DNA of 29,546 bases from Silene noctiflora (GCA_009801015.1 VHZZ01000465.1:144685-174230), one strand, 5' to 3'. Positions 1 through 9,799 are shown, counted from the first letter of the stretch. Numbers and translations are program-made. The notes: generated from the letters alone by a model not told the origin.

Positions 1-350
1 TCATCGAAGAATACTTTTACATACATATTTAGTAAATTGTTTATAATTTATATAGTATTCATACATATATAATAAATTGTCTATATACTATAAAATTACA
101 AAAAAAAAACAATTCTCAATATTTAATATAAATATAAAAGTTCTTAAATTATAAAACAAAATATTTTATATTTGATAAATTGTATTAAAAATTATTTTAA
201 TTTAAAAATTTGGCGAAAATTAAGAAAATGGGGTTGAATTTCACTTAAGGGGCTTAATTGCTCCAAATGAAACTTATGAGGTCTAATTTCACAATTGGAC
301 AAAGTCCCTTGTCGCTATTTGACGTTGATCGATTAATGTCGATTTTTCAG
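1..350 (+). other. Upstream intron sequence of the EPF1 gene (partial)
   Basis: AT-rich non-coding sequence ends in a good 3' splice site: a T-rich tract followed by CAG at 348-350. I infer it is the intron before the last coding exon of EPF1, because the open frame after the CAG starts mid-codon. No signal-peptide exon is recognisable in these bases, so the first coding exon probably lies to the left of the window. Confidence 0.6.
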
Positions 351-631
351 TTCACAATCCACATCGAGGAGCTGCACAAGCAAGAATGAGAGGCAACACA
401 ATAGGCAGCCCAAGAAGTAGACTACCTGCATTATTAAAACCCAAGGGAACCGGACCGAACACGGTTGAAATCGCGGGTTCAAGCTTACCCGACTGCTCAC
501 ACGCATGTGGATCATGCTCACCATGTAGGCTAGTTATGGTTAGCTTTGTGTGTGCCTCACTTGAGGAGGCTGAGACTTGTCCTATGGCTTATAAATGCAT
601 GTGTAAAAATAAGTCTTATCCTGTTCCATGA
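351..631 (+). CDS. EPF1: EPIDERMAL PATTERNING FACTOR 1, last exon (5' partial)
   Basis: This exon encodes the mature, cysteine-rich C-terminus of an EPF1-type secreted peptide. In Arabidopsis, EPF1 is made by stomatal-lineage cells and acts in the apoplast through ERECTA-family kinases and TMM to enforce stomatal spacing. The frame enters in phase 1 after the CAG at 348-350 and continues through MRGNTIG (ATG at 386, an internal Met rather than the start) to a TGA at 629-631. The segments SSLPDCSHACGSCSPC and AETCPMAYKCMC hold seven of the eight conserved cysteines; the eighth is in SFVC. From memory the mature part is nearly identical to Arabidopsis EPF1, including the C-terminal SYPVP, which favours EPF1 over EPF2 or other EPFL members. 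The signal peptide and most of the propeptide are missing because of the window edge, not because of decay. No frameshift or stop is seen. Confidence 0.92.
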
Positions 632-728
632 TTTTACTTTATTTTAATTTAGATGGCCAAAACAACAATTGTCAATTTTCACATATATTCACATCTTCTT
701 TTCATTTTCACAATATTTCATTTTCTCG

Positions 729-820
729 TAAGCCTTGTTTTTTTCGGCTGAAAAGAGCTGAACTAAACTGAATTGAGTTGAAATAAGAGGAAATTTAAGT
801 CTAAAAGTATAAGGCGTTAA
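729..820. repeat. Short GTTCAG-type MITE copy (probable)
   Basis: The left end TAAGCCTTGTTTTTTTC and the right end AAAAGTATAAGGCGTTA form an imperfect terminal inverted repeat. The interior (AGCTGAACTAAACTGAATT) matches, in reverse, the CAGTTCAGTTCAGCT interior of the copies at 10361, 16803 and 18924. It lies about 100 bp downstream of the EPF1 stop codon, in what may be its 3' UTR or flank. Confidence 0.5.
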
Positions 821-1206
821 TCTCTTTTCTTACATCGATCATACTGTTAACAATTGAGTACAATTGCACAAAGCGTATTGATGATCAAAATATATATTAA
901 GTGCGTGTTTCGCTAAAATCTATATACTTGCTTTTTCCAGGATATATGAGAAGAATTTAAAACATGTTAAATAATCTAATTAATCAGAAGGATGAAAACG
1001 CGATAAAATCATAAACTCGACCAAGAAGATCCATATGGGGCCAATCAAGATGTGCATTAATTTTCTTTTGGTTACAAAACTAATGTCCCCTTTTGGACTA
1101 ATCTATGAGCCATACTATTGAATTTTCTTGCCAATTAAAAAAAAAAAAAAAAAAAAAACTTTTGGTGAAGTTTAATTAATTTAGAAGGTCAGGTCTTATT
1201 GTGACT
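821..1206. other. Unassigned intergenic DNA with a poly(A) run
   Basis: No gene is visible. The one notable feature is an uninterrupted run of about 22 A at 1137-1158, either a mononucleotide microsatellite or the tail of a decayed retroposon. The sequence before it shows no coding similarity I recognise. Confidence 0.5.
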
Positions 1207-1289
1207 GTCACAAGTTTGTGATTTTTCATAACCCCTCTCCTACTTACTCTCTAACTTGCACCTTGTGAGAGATTACAAACTTGTGACGA
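1207..1289. mobile_element. Short TIR element (MITE)
   Basis: The 83-bp segment is bounded by the inverted repeats GTCACAAGTTTGTGA and ACAAACTTGTGACG. Its interior (CCCTCTCCTACTTACTCTC) resembles the interior of the GTCACAAG elements at 11162, 18158 and 18532, so it may be a short relative. No clear target duplication was found. Confidence 0.5.
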
Positions 1290-1654
1290 AAAATATACGT
1301 GTAATTGAAAAGTCGTGGCAGAAAACAATATATACGACCATTTTTGTTGTCTACTCGTCTTTCAGTATTTTTACTGTTGTTTGTGTTGTTATGTAGTGAA
1401 GAATAATCAAGTTACTGTTGAAGAAGCATGTGTTTTCATTTATCCTAACAGTATTGGAGACCAATTCGAGTCACTCGAGACTTTCAACCTAATACTTCAC
1501 AGACAGTCGATCATATGTCTCATATCTCAATCAGTATCTCTATCACTATTCACTAATCGCAGTGTTGAACTGGTTATTATTGTTGAAGACGGATACTTTT
1601 GGTCACATTGAAAAGAACTTTCACAAGCTGTAAGCGAGAGAACAGGTGAGATAA

Positions 1655-2205
1655 TGTTGGTGATTTAAGTGTAATTATCGGTTTATTTGGCGTAATTTAA
1701 GGTTGTTTCGTAGATGGGTAATTTCTAAATAATATATTGCGCCCTGGTTTAGGGGTTCGGGGACGCAACGTGGTCCCTAATGGGGGTTCGGGGGCAACGC
1801 CCTTGAAACTGAGGCGGAAATTAAATTTACCGCGTAAATATTAATTTTACGGATTTTAAACACATTGCAATGAATCAAAATAATTCAATGGTTACAATGG
1901 TTGAGAAATTCATTCCCCCTGTTTCCCCCTCTTGCTTATATAATAGTCAAAGAATCAGATGGAAAATTTACAGAGAAAAATTTCATCTTTTGCATCTTGG
2001 AAAATTGTAACAATCTATACAAAATATTTCTATTTTACGTCTCTAGTTTTTGTGCCAAAAATCAGAGGACACCGTCTTATATCGATAGGAAATTTGATTG
2101 CACCCAGGCACTGATAAGGGTCGAATTATTCTATTATGAAAGCGAAGTCGATTCGGTGTGGTTAACAATTATCAATTCATATTCCTGTAATATAATTTCC
2201 TAACA
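1655..2205 (+). mobile_element. Probable solo LTR (551 bp)
   Basis: The segment begins TGTTGG and ends CCTAACA, the inverted TG...CA ends typical of Ty1/copia-like LTRs. A TATA-like sequence (CTTATATAATAG) lies at about 1934-1945. A GC-rich block at 1740-1810 contains GGGGTTCGGGG and a related copy. TGAGA follows the right end at 2206-2210 and also occurs at 1647-1651, but three bases (TAA) separate that left copy from TGTTGG, so the target duplication is imperfect. No primer-binding site or internal retrotransposon domain follows. Open frames here (1315-1611, 1901-2203) look accidental. Confidence 0.45.
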
Positions 2206-2669
2206 TGAGAAAGGGTTATGAAAGGTCTTTTTGAAAAGACGATCACAAGCGAGACTTATTGTACGGAGTAGGATATGGACGATCCTATCCATATCCCAAG
2301 GGTCCAAAATTTTAGAATCGATATCCTACCTATTAGGATTTAAGGTAGGGTCTTGCGGATCTGGGTATGTCCATGATCCATTGTCTTCCCTAGACTCGGG
2401 CACTACACTAAGTGGGAGTCGTGCCCGACAAGACTGGAAAAACCGACCCGAGCTAGCATGGCTCATTTAGTGTTATTGTTGAGACGGATACATGACATGC
2501 CTATGTATTTATTTTTGGACTAAGTTAGGGAGGGCTGGGCGGCGCGGAGCCGAGCCGACATGCCACGTTGGTCACCTCTAACTAAAGTATTATTATTAAT
2601 ATTTGGTGATTATAAATGACCATAATTTTATGGACCAATCATTTATTTGTTTTTTGATTAAAATTTTCA
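2206..2669. other. Unassigned intergenic DNA
   Basis: No gene was recognised. A hairpin-forming stretch near 2268-2302 (AGGATATGG then CCTATCCATATCC) and a GC-rich patch at 2530-2575 are the only structure I see. The frame at 2231-2470 resembles no family I know. Confidence 0.4.
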
Positions 2670-3003
2670 TCCCTATATATTAAAAAATTAACACATCTCT
2701 AAATTTTTCCGTTCGAATTTTCCGCCCAAGTGATATTCTGCTAGACAATATTTATTTCCTAATTAGTTAATGTTGACTATCTATATTTACAGTTAAATAA
2801 TATTTATGTCCTAATTAATTTTATAACATCAATAATTGTTTTAACTTTTACATAAATAAGCTAATAAAATATCTCCTTGGAATTATATATGCAAATTTTT
2901 TAGCCTTTTCAAAATGGAGGTAAATTGCATTAGTTTGATTAATTGTAAAATTCTCAAATATTTGTATCTAAAATACCGTACATTTGCACGGGAACTATAC
3001 TAG
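2670..3003 (+). mobile_element. Short non-autonomous Helitron
   Basis: The element starts with TCCCTATATATTAAAAAATT directly after an A (2669) and ends in CTAG directly before a T (3004). This is the A^TC...CTRR^T arrangement of Helitrons, which insert between A and T without target duplication. About 11 bp before the 3' end is the stem-loop CCGTACATTTGCACGG (stems CCGT/C versus G/CACGG, one mismatch), the expected Helitron 3' hairpin. At 334 bp it carries no Rep/helicase gene and would need an autonomous partner. Confidence 0.75.
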
Positions 3004-3454
3004 TATAACAACAAATAAAAAGGGTAAACAAAATGATCAAAATATAATAGTATAAAATGATTGAATTAATAAAAGAATTATTAAAGGGATTTAATAAATT
3101 TGTTTTGTTGTGACTTGTCTCATATGATAAAAGTGTTAACAAAGTGATAACATCCCAAATATGAACCAACAAACATATAAACCTTCTAAATCACATCTAC
3201 AAAGCTCTCTACTCAAATGATCCATGAGGTTGACATGAACAAAGTGCAAAGTAGTGAAGTTGTGTTATGAGTTGAAAACTTTGTGATTCCTACAAGAAAA
3301 CAATGACATGATAAGGCATGATAAATGCAATAGTAAATTAAAGTATGGAGTAACATTCTAAATAATTTTACAAACTAATAAATGTAATCGGTGAAAATCA
3401 ACATGGTACTAAGGGATAACACTACTCGTATTTAAAAAAAAAAAGATATTTAAA
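3004..3454. other. Unassigned AT-rich intergenic DNA
   Basis: The stretch is AT-rich with no recognisable gene or repeat boundary. The minus-strand frame at 2954-3172 overlaps the Helitron end and is not credible as a gene. An A-rich tract at 3434-3444 precedes the SINE-like sequence. Confidence 0.4.
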
Positions 3455-3660
3455 ACTATTTATTTTTGTTATTTGGAATTCTCTGAAACTTCAGGTTCGA
3501 ACCCTACAGGAGCAATTATGTATTAGTTATACAACATGAGGCTTTGCCTTCTAGACTCCGAGCATGTCACCCTGACTTATCTGATTTACAGGCTATTACG
3601 TGCATCCGATGGGTTTACCCAGTACACACCTAAGGTAGCGAACTCTGAATATGATGTCTT
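3455..3660 (+). mobile_element. Degenerate tRNA-derived SINE-like element
   Basis: The block contains GGTTCGAACCC (about 3493-3503), a near-perfect Pol III B-box. Downstream come GATTTACAGGCTATTACGTG and GATGGGTTTACCCAGTACAC, followed by AAGGTAGCGA. From memory this order resembles the 3' half of a SINE common in Caryophyllales and other angiosperms (ending GTAGCGGCTGCGG). The A-box and exact ends are not clear and no poly(A) tail survives, so it is an old copy. Confidence 0.5.
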
Positions 3661-4061
3661 AACAAAGATACTAAACTCCAAGGAAATTTGTTAACCCAAA
3701 ATTCATCTCTAGCTCCGCCTTTGTTAACAATAATGTAGGTGTGTCAAGTTTTTTATATCAACTACAAAGTGTTAGCCATTAGACTTATATTATGGTAAAT
3801 TTTTTGAACAATAACATAAATATGATGTTAATTTATATTCCTCTAAATAAAAAAATAGGGCTTTTCTCAATACCCTTTTTCATTTCTTAAGTTATACCCC
3901 TATTTTTTCTTACTCAAAACTTTCAATATTAAGAACTCTAGATAACGAGTTTAAAAAAAACATTTTTGTTAATTTGTCATTTTGGAAAATGTGAAACAAT
4001 ATAAAGATGTGGATTGAGTATTTAAAAGATCTTTATGTGGCGAGTTTACTAGGCAGCAATT
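3661..4061. other. Unassigned intergenic DNA
   Basis: AT-rich sequence with no gene seen. CTAGCTCCGCC at about 3710-3720 matches the terminal motif of the small TIR element in the intron at 5897-6050 and may be a fragment of the same family. Confidence 0.35.
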
Positions 4062-4990
4062 CCAAGTGGTGAAATTTTCATAGATGCGTTCCTGCACCCA
4101 ATGTGCGTTAGATGTCAAACAATGATTGGAAGCCTAAAACCGATCTTTACGCGTTGATTAAGTGTCCGTTTGTGCAACATATTTTGGGAGAGATGGGGTT
4201 GGATGATGATGAAGAGTGGGGAAATATAAAGAGCATGGAGGAGTGGGTCAAATTGGAGATTGACCTATGGGATTTAAGCACCCAAGTCGTAGAGCTACGT
4301 GGTTTGGGCGATTTGGAATGATCGAAAGGAAGTTTTTTATGTGAAGCAGAACAATAAAGATGCACGAATGTTGATCGAACAAGCCCTTAAGTTATAACAA
4401 CCCAACCCACCACCGTCGTAGCACAACCCCAATAAGATGGGTTGTGCACATTTAGGTCATTATTTTGTCCTCACTTAAACCCCAAATGCACAAGACTAAG
4501 TGTTGAGGGAGAATCTCTTATAAATGTATCATAAGCTCCTCATTTTTCTGATGTTGGACTACTTCTCACAATCTTTTGGAGGTGTTACATAAGCTCCATT
4601 AACACTATCTCGAGATTAGTAGTGAGGCTCGTAACAATACAAATGGTATTACGGCCGAGCATGTGACGATATGGAAGCTACCTCCAATGGGGGTATGTAA
4701 GGTGAACGTTGATGCTGCTATATTTAACGAGATGAGGTGTGGTTTGGGGGTGATAGTGCATGACCATGAGGAGAGTATAGGGCGTGTAACGGCCAACAAA
4801 AGAGGCAAGTGTGAGAGGTAAATGTTGTGGAGGTGAAAGCTGCGGTGTTGGGACTAAAGATGGCGAGGCAAATGTACATTGATCATCCTTGCATACGACT
4901 CTCTCCAACTCGTGCACACACTCCGATCTAAGTTAATACCAATGAGCTTTTTTGGTAATGTAATCCGAGAAATTGTTGAGCTAGGTAAGA
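4062..4990 (+). pseudogene. Decayed LINE (non-LTR retrotransposon) 3' region: zf-RVT and RNase H remnants
   Basis: Three-frame translation shows the C-terminal end of an L1-type ORF2. At 4112-4321 the sequence reads ...CPFVQHILGEMGLDDDEEW, the usual run after a reverse-transcriptase zinc-binding domain. A frameshift near 4270 leads to SYVVWAIWNDRKEVF (about 4290-4334) and continues to 4392. After a 197-bp insertion, an RNase H domain begins at 4672 with WKLPPMGVCKVNVDAAIF and GLGVIVHDH. It meets an in-frame stop at 4819, shifts to VVEVKAAVLGLKMARQMY, then shifts again to YDSLQLVHTLRSKL near 4893. At least three frameshifts and a stop make it non-functional. The 5' part, including the reverse transcriptase core, is absent. 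It lies upstream of the gene starting at 5649, so that gene's promoter is confined to roughly 5000-5200. Confidence 0.85.
4393..4589 (-). mobile_element. TRIM-like solo LTR (197 bp) nested in the LINE
   Basis: Read on the minus strand it begins TGTAACACCTCC and ends GGGTTGTTATA, giving ends TGTAACA...TGTTATA close to the TGTAACA...TGTTACA pattern of short LTRs. It is flanked by TAAGT (4388-4392) and TAAGC (4590-4594), a 5-bp target duplication with one change. Removing it joins the two parts of the LINE remnant. No internal domain or second LTR is present, so it is best explained as a solo LTR of a terminal-repeat retrotransposon in miniature. Confidence 0.65.
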
Positions 4991-5193
4991 TTTTTGATAA
5001 CCTATATTATACTCCGTAAATAATAACCTCTTTATAAAGTCATTGTTATGAAACTAACACATGCTAGAATATGTCTAAAATCCTGACTTAATAATAACAC
5101 GAAATAAACTATGCTCCATCAAATAAATGAAAACGCATTGATCTAATAACTAAACCTACTAAGGCGGTCCAGCCAACTCAATCTAAAAAGTTC

Positions 5194-5203
5194 TATATAT
5201 AAA
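5194..5203 (+). promoter_or_regulatory. Candidate TATA box for the gene at 5649-8518
   Basis: TATATATAAA lies about 450 bp before the start codon. Transcription would then begin near 5230 and give a 5' UTR of about 420 nt containing a GA microsatellite and an AACAC repeat. Assignment is by position and sequence only. Confidence 0.5.
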
Positions 5204-5304
5204 AACGGAAACAATTCGAGTGGAACCAAAACCGAATCGAGTGACCCGATTTCAATTACTACTGTTTATGACAAGGCGGACTAAACAGGAAACGATAGTA
5301 ATCC

Positions 5305-5328
5305 GAGAGAGAGAGAGAGAGAGAGAGA
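5305..5328 (+). repeat. (GA)12 microsatellite in the presumed 5' UTR
   Basis: Twelve perfect GA units. GA/CT tracts are common in plant 5' UTRs and can bind GAGA-type BBR/BPC factors; whether this one does is inference. A second simple repeat (ACAAC/AACAC units) follows at about 5555-5580. Confidence 0.9.
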
Positions 5329-5648
5329 GGAGGCAAGTAGCCAAGCCAAAAAACAAGGCAAAGTTCTCTCTCACATACCCCCACACTTCCACCCTCATAC
5401 ATTACTGTCTGCTGAGCCAAAAAAGTCAGAAAGCAACTTCTCTTGGTTGCTCAGCCTAAAAAAAAAGCCCCGAAAGCAACTACTGAGAACTACAAGCTGC
5501 TGCACAGGGTTTCATTGTTTATATCATTACTGTCAAACTTCTTCATTTGTTCAACAACACAACACAACACAACACAACAACTACACCAACTACTACTACT
5601 GTTGCTGTTATTGTACTAGCAACAACAACAGCATCAGTTGAGTTGACC

Positions 5649-8518
5649 ATGCCTAGACCTGGTCCAAGACCATATGAGTGTGTTCGTAGAGCTTGGCATA
5701 GTGATAGACATCAACCCATTAGAGGTTCCATCATTCAACAGATTTTCAGGTTTAATTTCTGGGTTTTTCATTCTTCTTCTTTTCTATTCAAGATTCAATC
5801 TTGAAGCCCTTTTTATTTGGTTTTCTTTCTGTTTAATGATTGCCCATTTTGTAATTTCGAGAAATTTTTTGGGTATTACTTGTTTCAAGTTCTTAGCGGA
5901 GCCAGGATTTGAACTCCGCGGGGCCAATGGGTAATGCTATAAATGAAATTAAAGAAAAAAGGGGGAAGATTTTAACTAAAACCTTTGAAATTGAAATTTC
6001 CATCCGTCAGCGGGGGCGAGCGCCCTGATAGCCCCCTAGCTCCATCACTGCTTAGAATGATGATTAGCCCCTCATTTGAAATCAAGTTTTGATTTGCCCC
6101 ATTATGTAATTTCTCCTTTTTTGATGTAAAGTTGCAATCTTTGTTCAGAAAATCTGTTGGGTGTTACTTGTTTGAAGGGCTTAGCATGATGATTAGCTTC
6201 ATTTGTTATCAAGTTTTGATTTTTCTGCTTTTAATTTGGTTTTGTTTACTGTAAATGATTGCCCATTTTGTAATTTCTTCTCATCTTTGTTCATTAAATC
6301 TTTTGGGTGTTATTTGATTGAAGTGCCCATCAAGATTATTAGTTTCATTTTTTTCGGAGTTTCGATTTTTTTGCATAATTATGGAAAGTTTGGTGTGTAA
6401 AATGTTGCCCACCATGTGTCTGTGTTTGTTCAGAGTTGTCACTGAAGCTCATGGTTCTGTCACTAGAAAGAATAGAGAATGGCAGGAGAAGCTCCCTAGA
6501 GTTGTGTTCAAAGCTGAGGAGATTATGTACTCCAAAGCTAATTCCGAGGTATTTTTGCCGTAATTTTTTTGTTTTGGGATTCATGATTTAGATGTTACTA
6601 TTGCAGCTATTTGTGATGGGTGTTGGCTGTTTTTAGCTAAATTGGAGGTTACATTGTTTGATTAGGCTGAGTATGTGGATACGGATACGCTTTGGGACCG
6701 CCTGAATGATGCTATAAACACCATAATCAGACGAGATGAGAGTACTGAAACGGGTCAATTTCTTCAGCCTTGTATTGAAGGTAAGCTTCTTTCTGTATTT
6801 GACTGTGTTTTGATGCTCCTTGCTGTTCACTTAGATCTATTGCATATGGGATAATGTAGGTGAACTTTATAGCAAATTGTTAGGGTGTGCTCTACAACTC
6901 TTGTTGGAGTTTGATGATATTGAAAGAAATTTGGGTAATGTCGTTTCGAGTGGAGTCGAGTTGTCGGTCCATATGTAATATTAGGTTAATGTCTTAGTGC
7001 AAGGGCTACATCCATCACTTTATTGCCCCCTTGAGTCACAAGCGTACGTTACTATGCTTGAATCTTCAACTAGCTGTGCTTCTTTTCATGATAAAGTAGC
7101 CGTCCTTCAATTAAAATTTCTACAACTCTTGGGGTTCAACACTGTTTTTGAAAGAAATTTAGTTATTTTCGTTTCAAATTGCAGTCCAGATGTCAGTCCA
7201 TATGTGAAATCAAGCTAATGTCTTCGTGCAAGGCTACGTCTTCCATCACTTTATTTCCCCCACACAGTTTCACATGTATACATTACTATGCTTGGTCACT
7301 AACTGGTCGTCCTTTCCATTGTAAAGTTGCCGTCATTAAATGCAATTTTTGACGCTATTTTCATCATGGGTTATTGAGAAACAATCCTCCTATCACAAAG
7401 GCAAGAGTGCTTACATCCACTCCCTTTGCCCTGTCATTTGCGGGAGTCCTTTGAGGCACTAATCTAATGATGTTGTTGGGCTATAGAAAGTCTATCCATT
7501 TAATGTCATCCCTAATACCTTGTCTTTGTTACGAAATTCATTATTTGAGGTGTATATCAATTGCAGTGAGTAAAGATTAATCCTTTCCCTGCTAATTCTG
7601 TTCTCAGCTGCCCTTCATTTGGGATGTGTTCCTGTTAGGGCATCACGTAGCGAACGGCACAATAATCCAAGGAATTATCTCAATCCGAAATTCGAAAAGA
7701 CTGCTCAAGCACCACTCATGGTTCCTGACAAAACCAACAATCACGGACGTTTCTCACAACCACCGACCCCCTCCAGCAATCAATTCAGTACACCAAGGTC
7801 AGGAATGGCAAACCAAGCTAGTACATTTACACACTCAAGTAGCCAAACTGTCCCCCAATACCAACAATCCTTCCCTCGACCTATTCCTTCTGTTGCTACT
7901 GAATCTAAGCCTTCTTTGAACTTAGGTCCTGTTTATCCAGTGTATTATAGTAGTCATTTCCCAAATGTAGAGTCCCAGCTTAGCTTCCACCCACCCCAAA
8001 ACTCATTTTCTGACAATATAATCATCGGACGACCAGTTGGTTGGCCTAGGGCCCACCCTACTTCTTTCTCCAGCACGAGTCACTGCCCATTGCCTAGTAC
8101 AAGCGAAGGAAATGCTCATAAGAATAAACAAGTAAGGCCATTTGATAGTCATGGAAAACCTGTTGAAATGGATTGTGATTTGTCTTTGCGGTTGGGTCCT
8201 TCAGACCATTGTGTAAGCGTGGAGAGACAATTTGGTCACATGAACAATGTCGGTGGTTCAAGCAGTCATCAAGATGCTACCAAGTATGCCGAGCCATTGG
8301 CTAAGAATCTTGAGCTCCCTCTTTTCCCTAGGCACACGGCTAGTGGTCCCTCTGAATCTTGTGACAACAGACTGGAACAAGAACTTTTTGATAGGGATAC
8401 AACTTTAAGAAAGCGTAAAGCTGGGGATTATCCCGACTTAGGGAATGATGAGGCTCAACGGCTGCCAAAGCTTCAACCTAACCAATTTGATGGTCAAAGT
8501 AAATGGCCAGGTTGGTAA
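5649..8518 (+). CDS. Conserved plant protein with N-terminal MPRPGPRPYECVRRAW domain; four exons, 413 aa
   Basis: Exons at 5649-5749, 6434-6548, 6666-6780 and 7608-8518 join in frame (1242 nt) with GT-AG introns and a TAA stop. The N-terminal ~125 residues are strongly conserved across plants as I recall: MPRPGPRPYECVRRAWHSDR, then WQEKLPRVVFKAEEIMYSKA, then LWDRLNDAINTIIRRDESTE, then LGCVPVRASRS. The remainder (about 125-413) is Ser/Pro/Gln-rich and probably disordered. It contains LSLRL at 302-306 and LELPL at 345-349, both fitting the LxLxL EAR repression motif, and a basic LRKRK at 377-381 that could be a nuclear signal. Database entries for this family are sometimes labelled 'histone acetyltransferase', apparently through KIX-like similarity; I see no acetyltransferase catalytic domain. 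A nuclear co-regulator role is therefore inference. The start is the first ATG matching the family N-terminus. The introns carry insertions and local duplications. Confidence 0.88.
5818..6340 (+). repeat. Diverged triplicated segment within intron 1
   Basis: Three diverged copies of a unit lie in the first intron. Shared words are GATTGCCCATTTTGTAATTTC (about 5837 and 6257; altered near 6094), ATCAAGTTTTGATTT (about 6082 and 6209) and TTGGGTGTTACTTGTTTGAAG-like text (about 5868, 6157 and 6302). Copies two and three also share ATGATGATTAGC. The insertion at 5897-6050 separates the first from the second copy. Confidence 0.7.
5897..6050. mobile_element. 154-bp TIR element with 5-bp target duplication, in intron 1
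   Basis: It begins CGGAGCCAGGATTTG and ends CCCTAGCTCCATCACTG, an imperfect inverted repeat (GGAGCCAGG versus GGAGCTAGG). CTTAG flanks both ends (5892-5896 and 6051-6055). Similar sequences are common in plant introns. The transposase family cannot be told from so short an element. Confidence 0.65.
6892..7347 (+). repeat. Tandem duplication of ~228 bp in intron 3
   Basis: CTACAACTCTT starts both units (6892 and 7120). The two copies share TGAAAGAAATTT, GTCAGTCCATATGT/GTCGGTCCATATGT, TAATGTCTT.GTGCAAGG, CCATCACTTTATT and ACTATGCTTG in the same order. They are diverged by substitutions and small indels, so the duplication is not recent. Confidence 0.8.
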
Positions 8519-9773
8519 ACGAACGCTCTCCTATTGTAACATATTCTTTAAATGGTGAAATGCAATGAGTGTTTGATCTCTTATCTGCTGTAACACCAAC
8601 ATTTTGAAATGCATTATCAGGACAAATTTTAGGCATTAGACTAAGAAAACTTTTAACAAGGCGTAAACCTAGAGCTTATCATTATTGAGTCTAGCATTTA
8701 TATGTCGTAGCCACAAACCGATTTGTTAACAAAAACAAATTGGACGTGGTCTTAGATTAGAAATGTCCAAGATGGTAGTAATTGAAAGTAGGCATTCAGT
8801 GAGATATGTGTAAATTAGGTTTGTAAATCTCTGTATGCATTACATTCAGTAATTGGCATTCTGTGCTTGAAAGTTTTATCACTGGAGTCTCTCTGAGTGA
8901 ATCCTTTATGTAAGATTTCACACATAAGGCATAACAGGCAGAAATGAGTGAATTAATTATGTGCTGCTTCTGTTGCTAATGGTAATTGCCTTTGATTACG
9001 AGGTAAATGGGTTGGTCTCACATATAAGCCATCTCACATATGTACTGTGATTTGTGAAGCTACTATGTTATCGTGTCTGACATGTATCGGAGTATGGAAT
9101 GTTTGTGCAAAGTTTTCAAGTTTTTGGTCTAAAGTGAATTGTTGAAGTGTCGTGTCAAGCTGGACAAAATACCTCTCAGACACGCGACACTGCAGCTAAG
9201 TGAAGTGTCGAAGTAACATAGTAGCAGAATGTTGATCATCTAATTCTTATTGACCTTGAAGTTATTTATAATGATTCATGTTTGTCGATCCCAAATCTCG
9301 GTAGCTAACACGTCATCGTCGCCGTATTCATTGTTGCAGTATTGTTGTTTTACATGTGAAATTGTGAGGATACCTTAAGAAAGCTACCTGACTTTCATGT
9401 ACTAATAAGTTAAATCTTCAGGATCCATAGGTACTCAAAGAAAGCAACCTGACTTTCATGTATTTATGATTAAGCTTTATCAGAAGGCTCCATTCTGAAA
9501 TAGGACATTTTTTAGACATGCAAATATGCAATGAGAAAATGGACCTCTTTTCCCTTGGGAGTTGCAATTGGAGCTTTTTTGGGAAGACAAAGTACATGTG
9601 CCCATGTGGGCCTGTTGGGCTTTGCAGCAGGCCTATCTTTTAATGGGCCAAAATAAATTTGTTTCAGTTCATCTGCTGATCACCTGTTGTACACATGAGT
9701 TCTGAGCCTTCTGACCTTTCCTTTTTCTAAAAAATGGACTAGGGTAAAGACAAAAACTGGAATAAGGTACCCC
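8519..9773. other. 3' flank of the preceding gene and unassigned DNA
   Basis: The start presumably holds the 3' UTR, but I could not fix a polyadenylation site. A short direct repeat around CTGACTTTCATGTA occurs at about 9390 and 9450. A GGGCC-containing stretch (about 9605-9650) looks like promoter site II sequence, but no gene follows. No other coding region was recognised. Confidence 0.4.
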
Positions 9774-9798
9774 TATAGGCTATAGGCTATAGGCTATA
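9774..9798 (+). repeat. Heptamer tandem repeat TATAGGC (~3.6 copies)
   Basis: Three exact TATAGGC units followed by TATA. It abuts the left end of the TIR element that starts at 9800 and overlaps that element's presumed target duplication. Confidence 0.85.
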
Positions 9799-9799
9799 A

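Noticed and set aside
1315-1611. 98-codon open frame as a small gene
   Set aside because: No family resemblance, AT-driven composition, no supported start context, and it lies in transposon-rich DNA.
9605-9660. GGGCC-rich stretch resembling site II promoter elements
   Set aside because: No gene follows on either strand within a reasonable distance; likely chance or a promoter relic.
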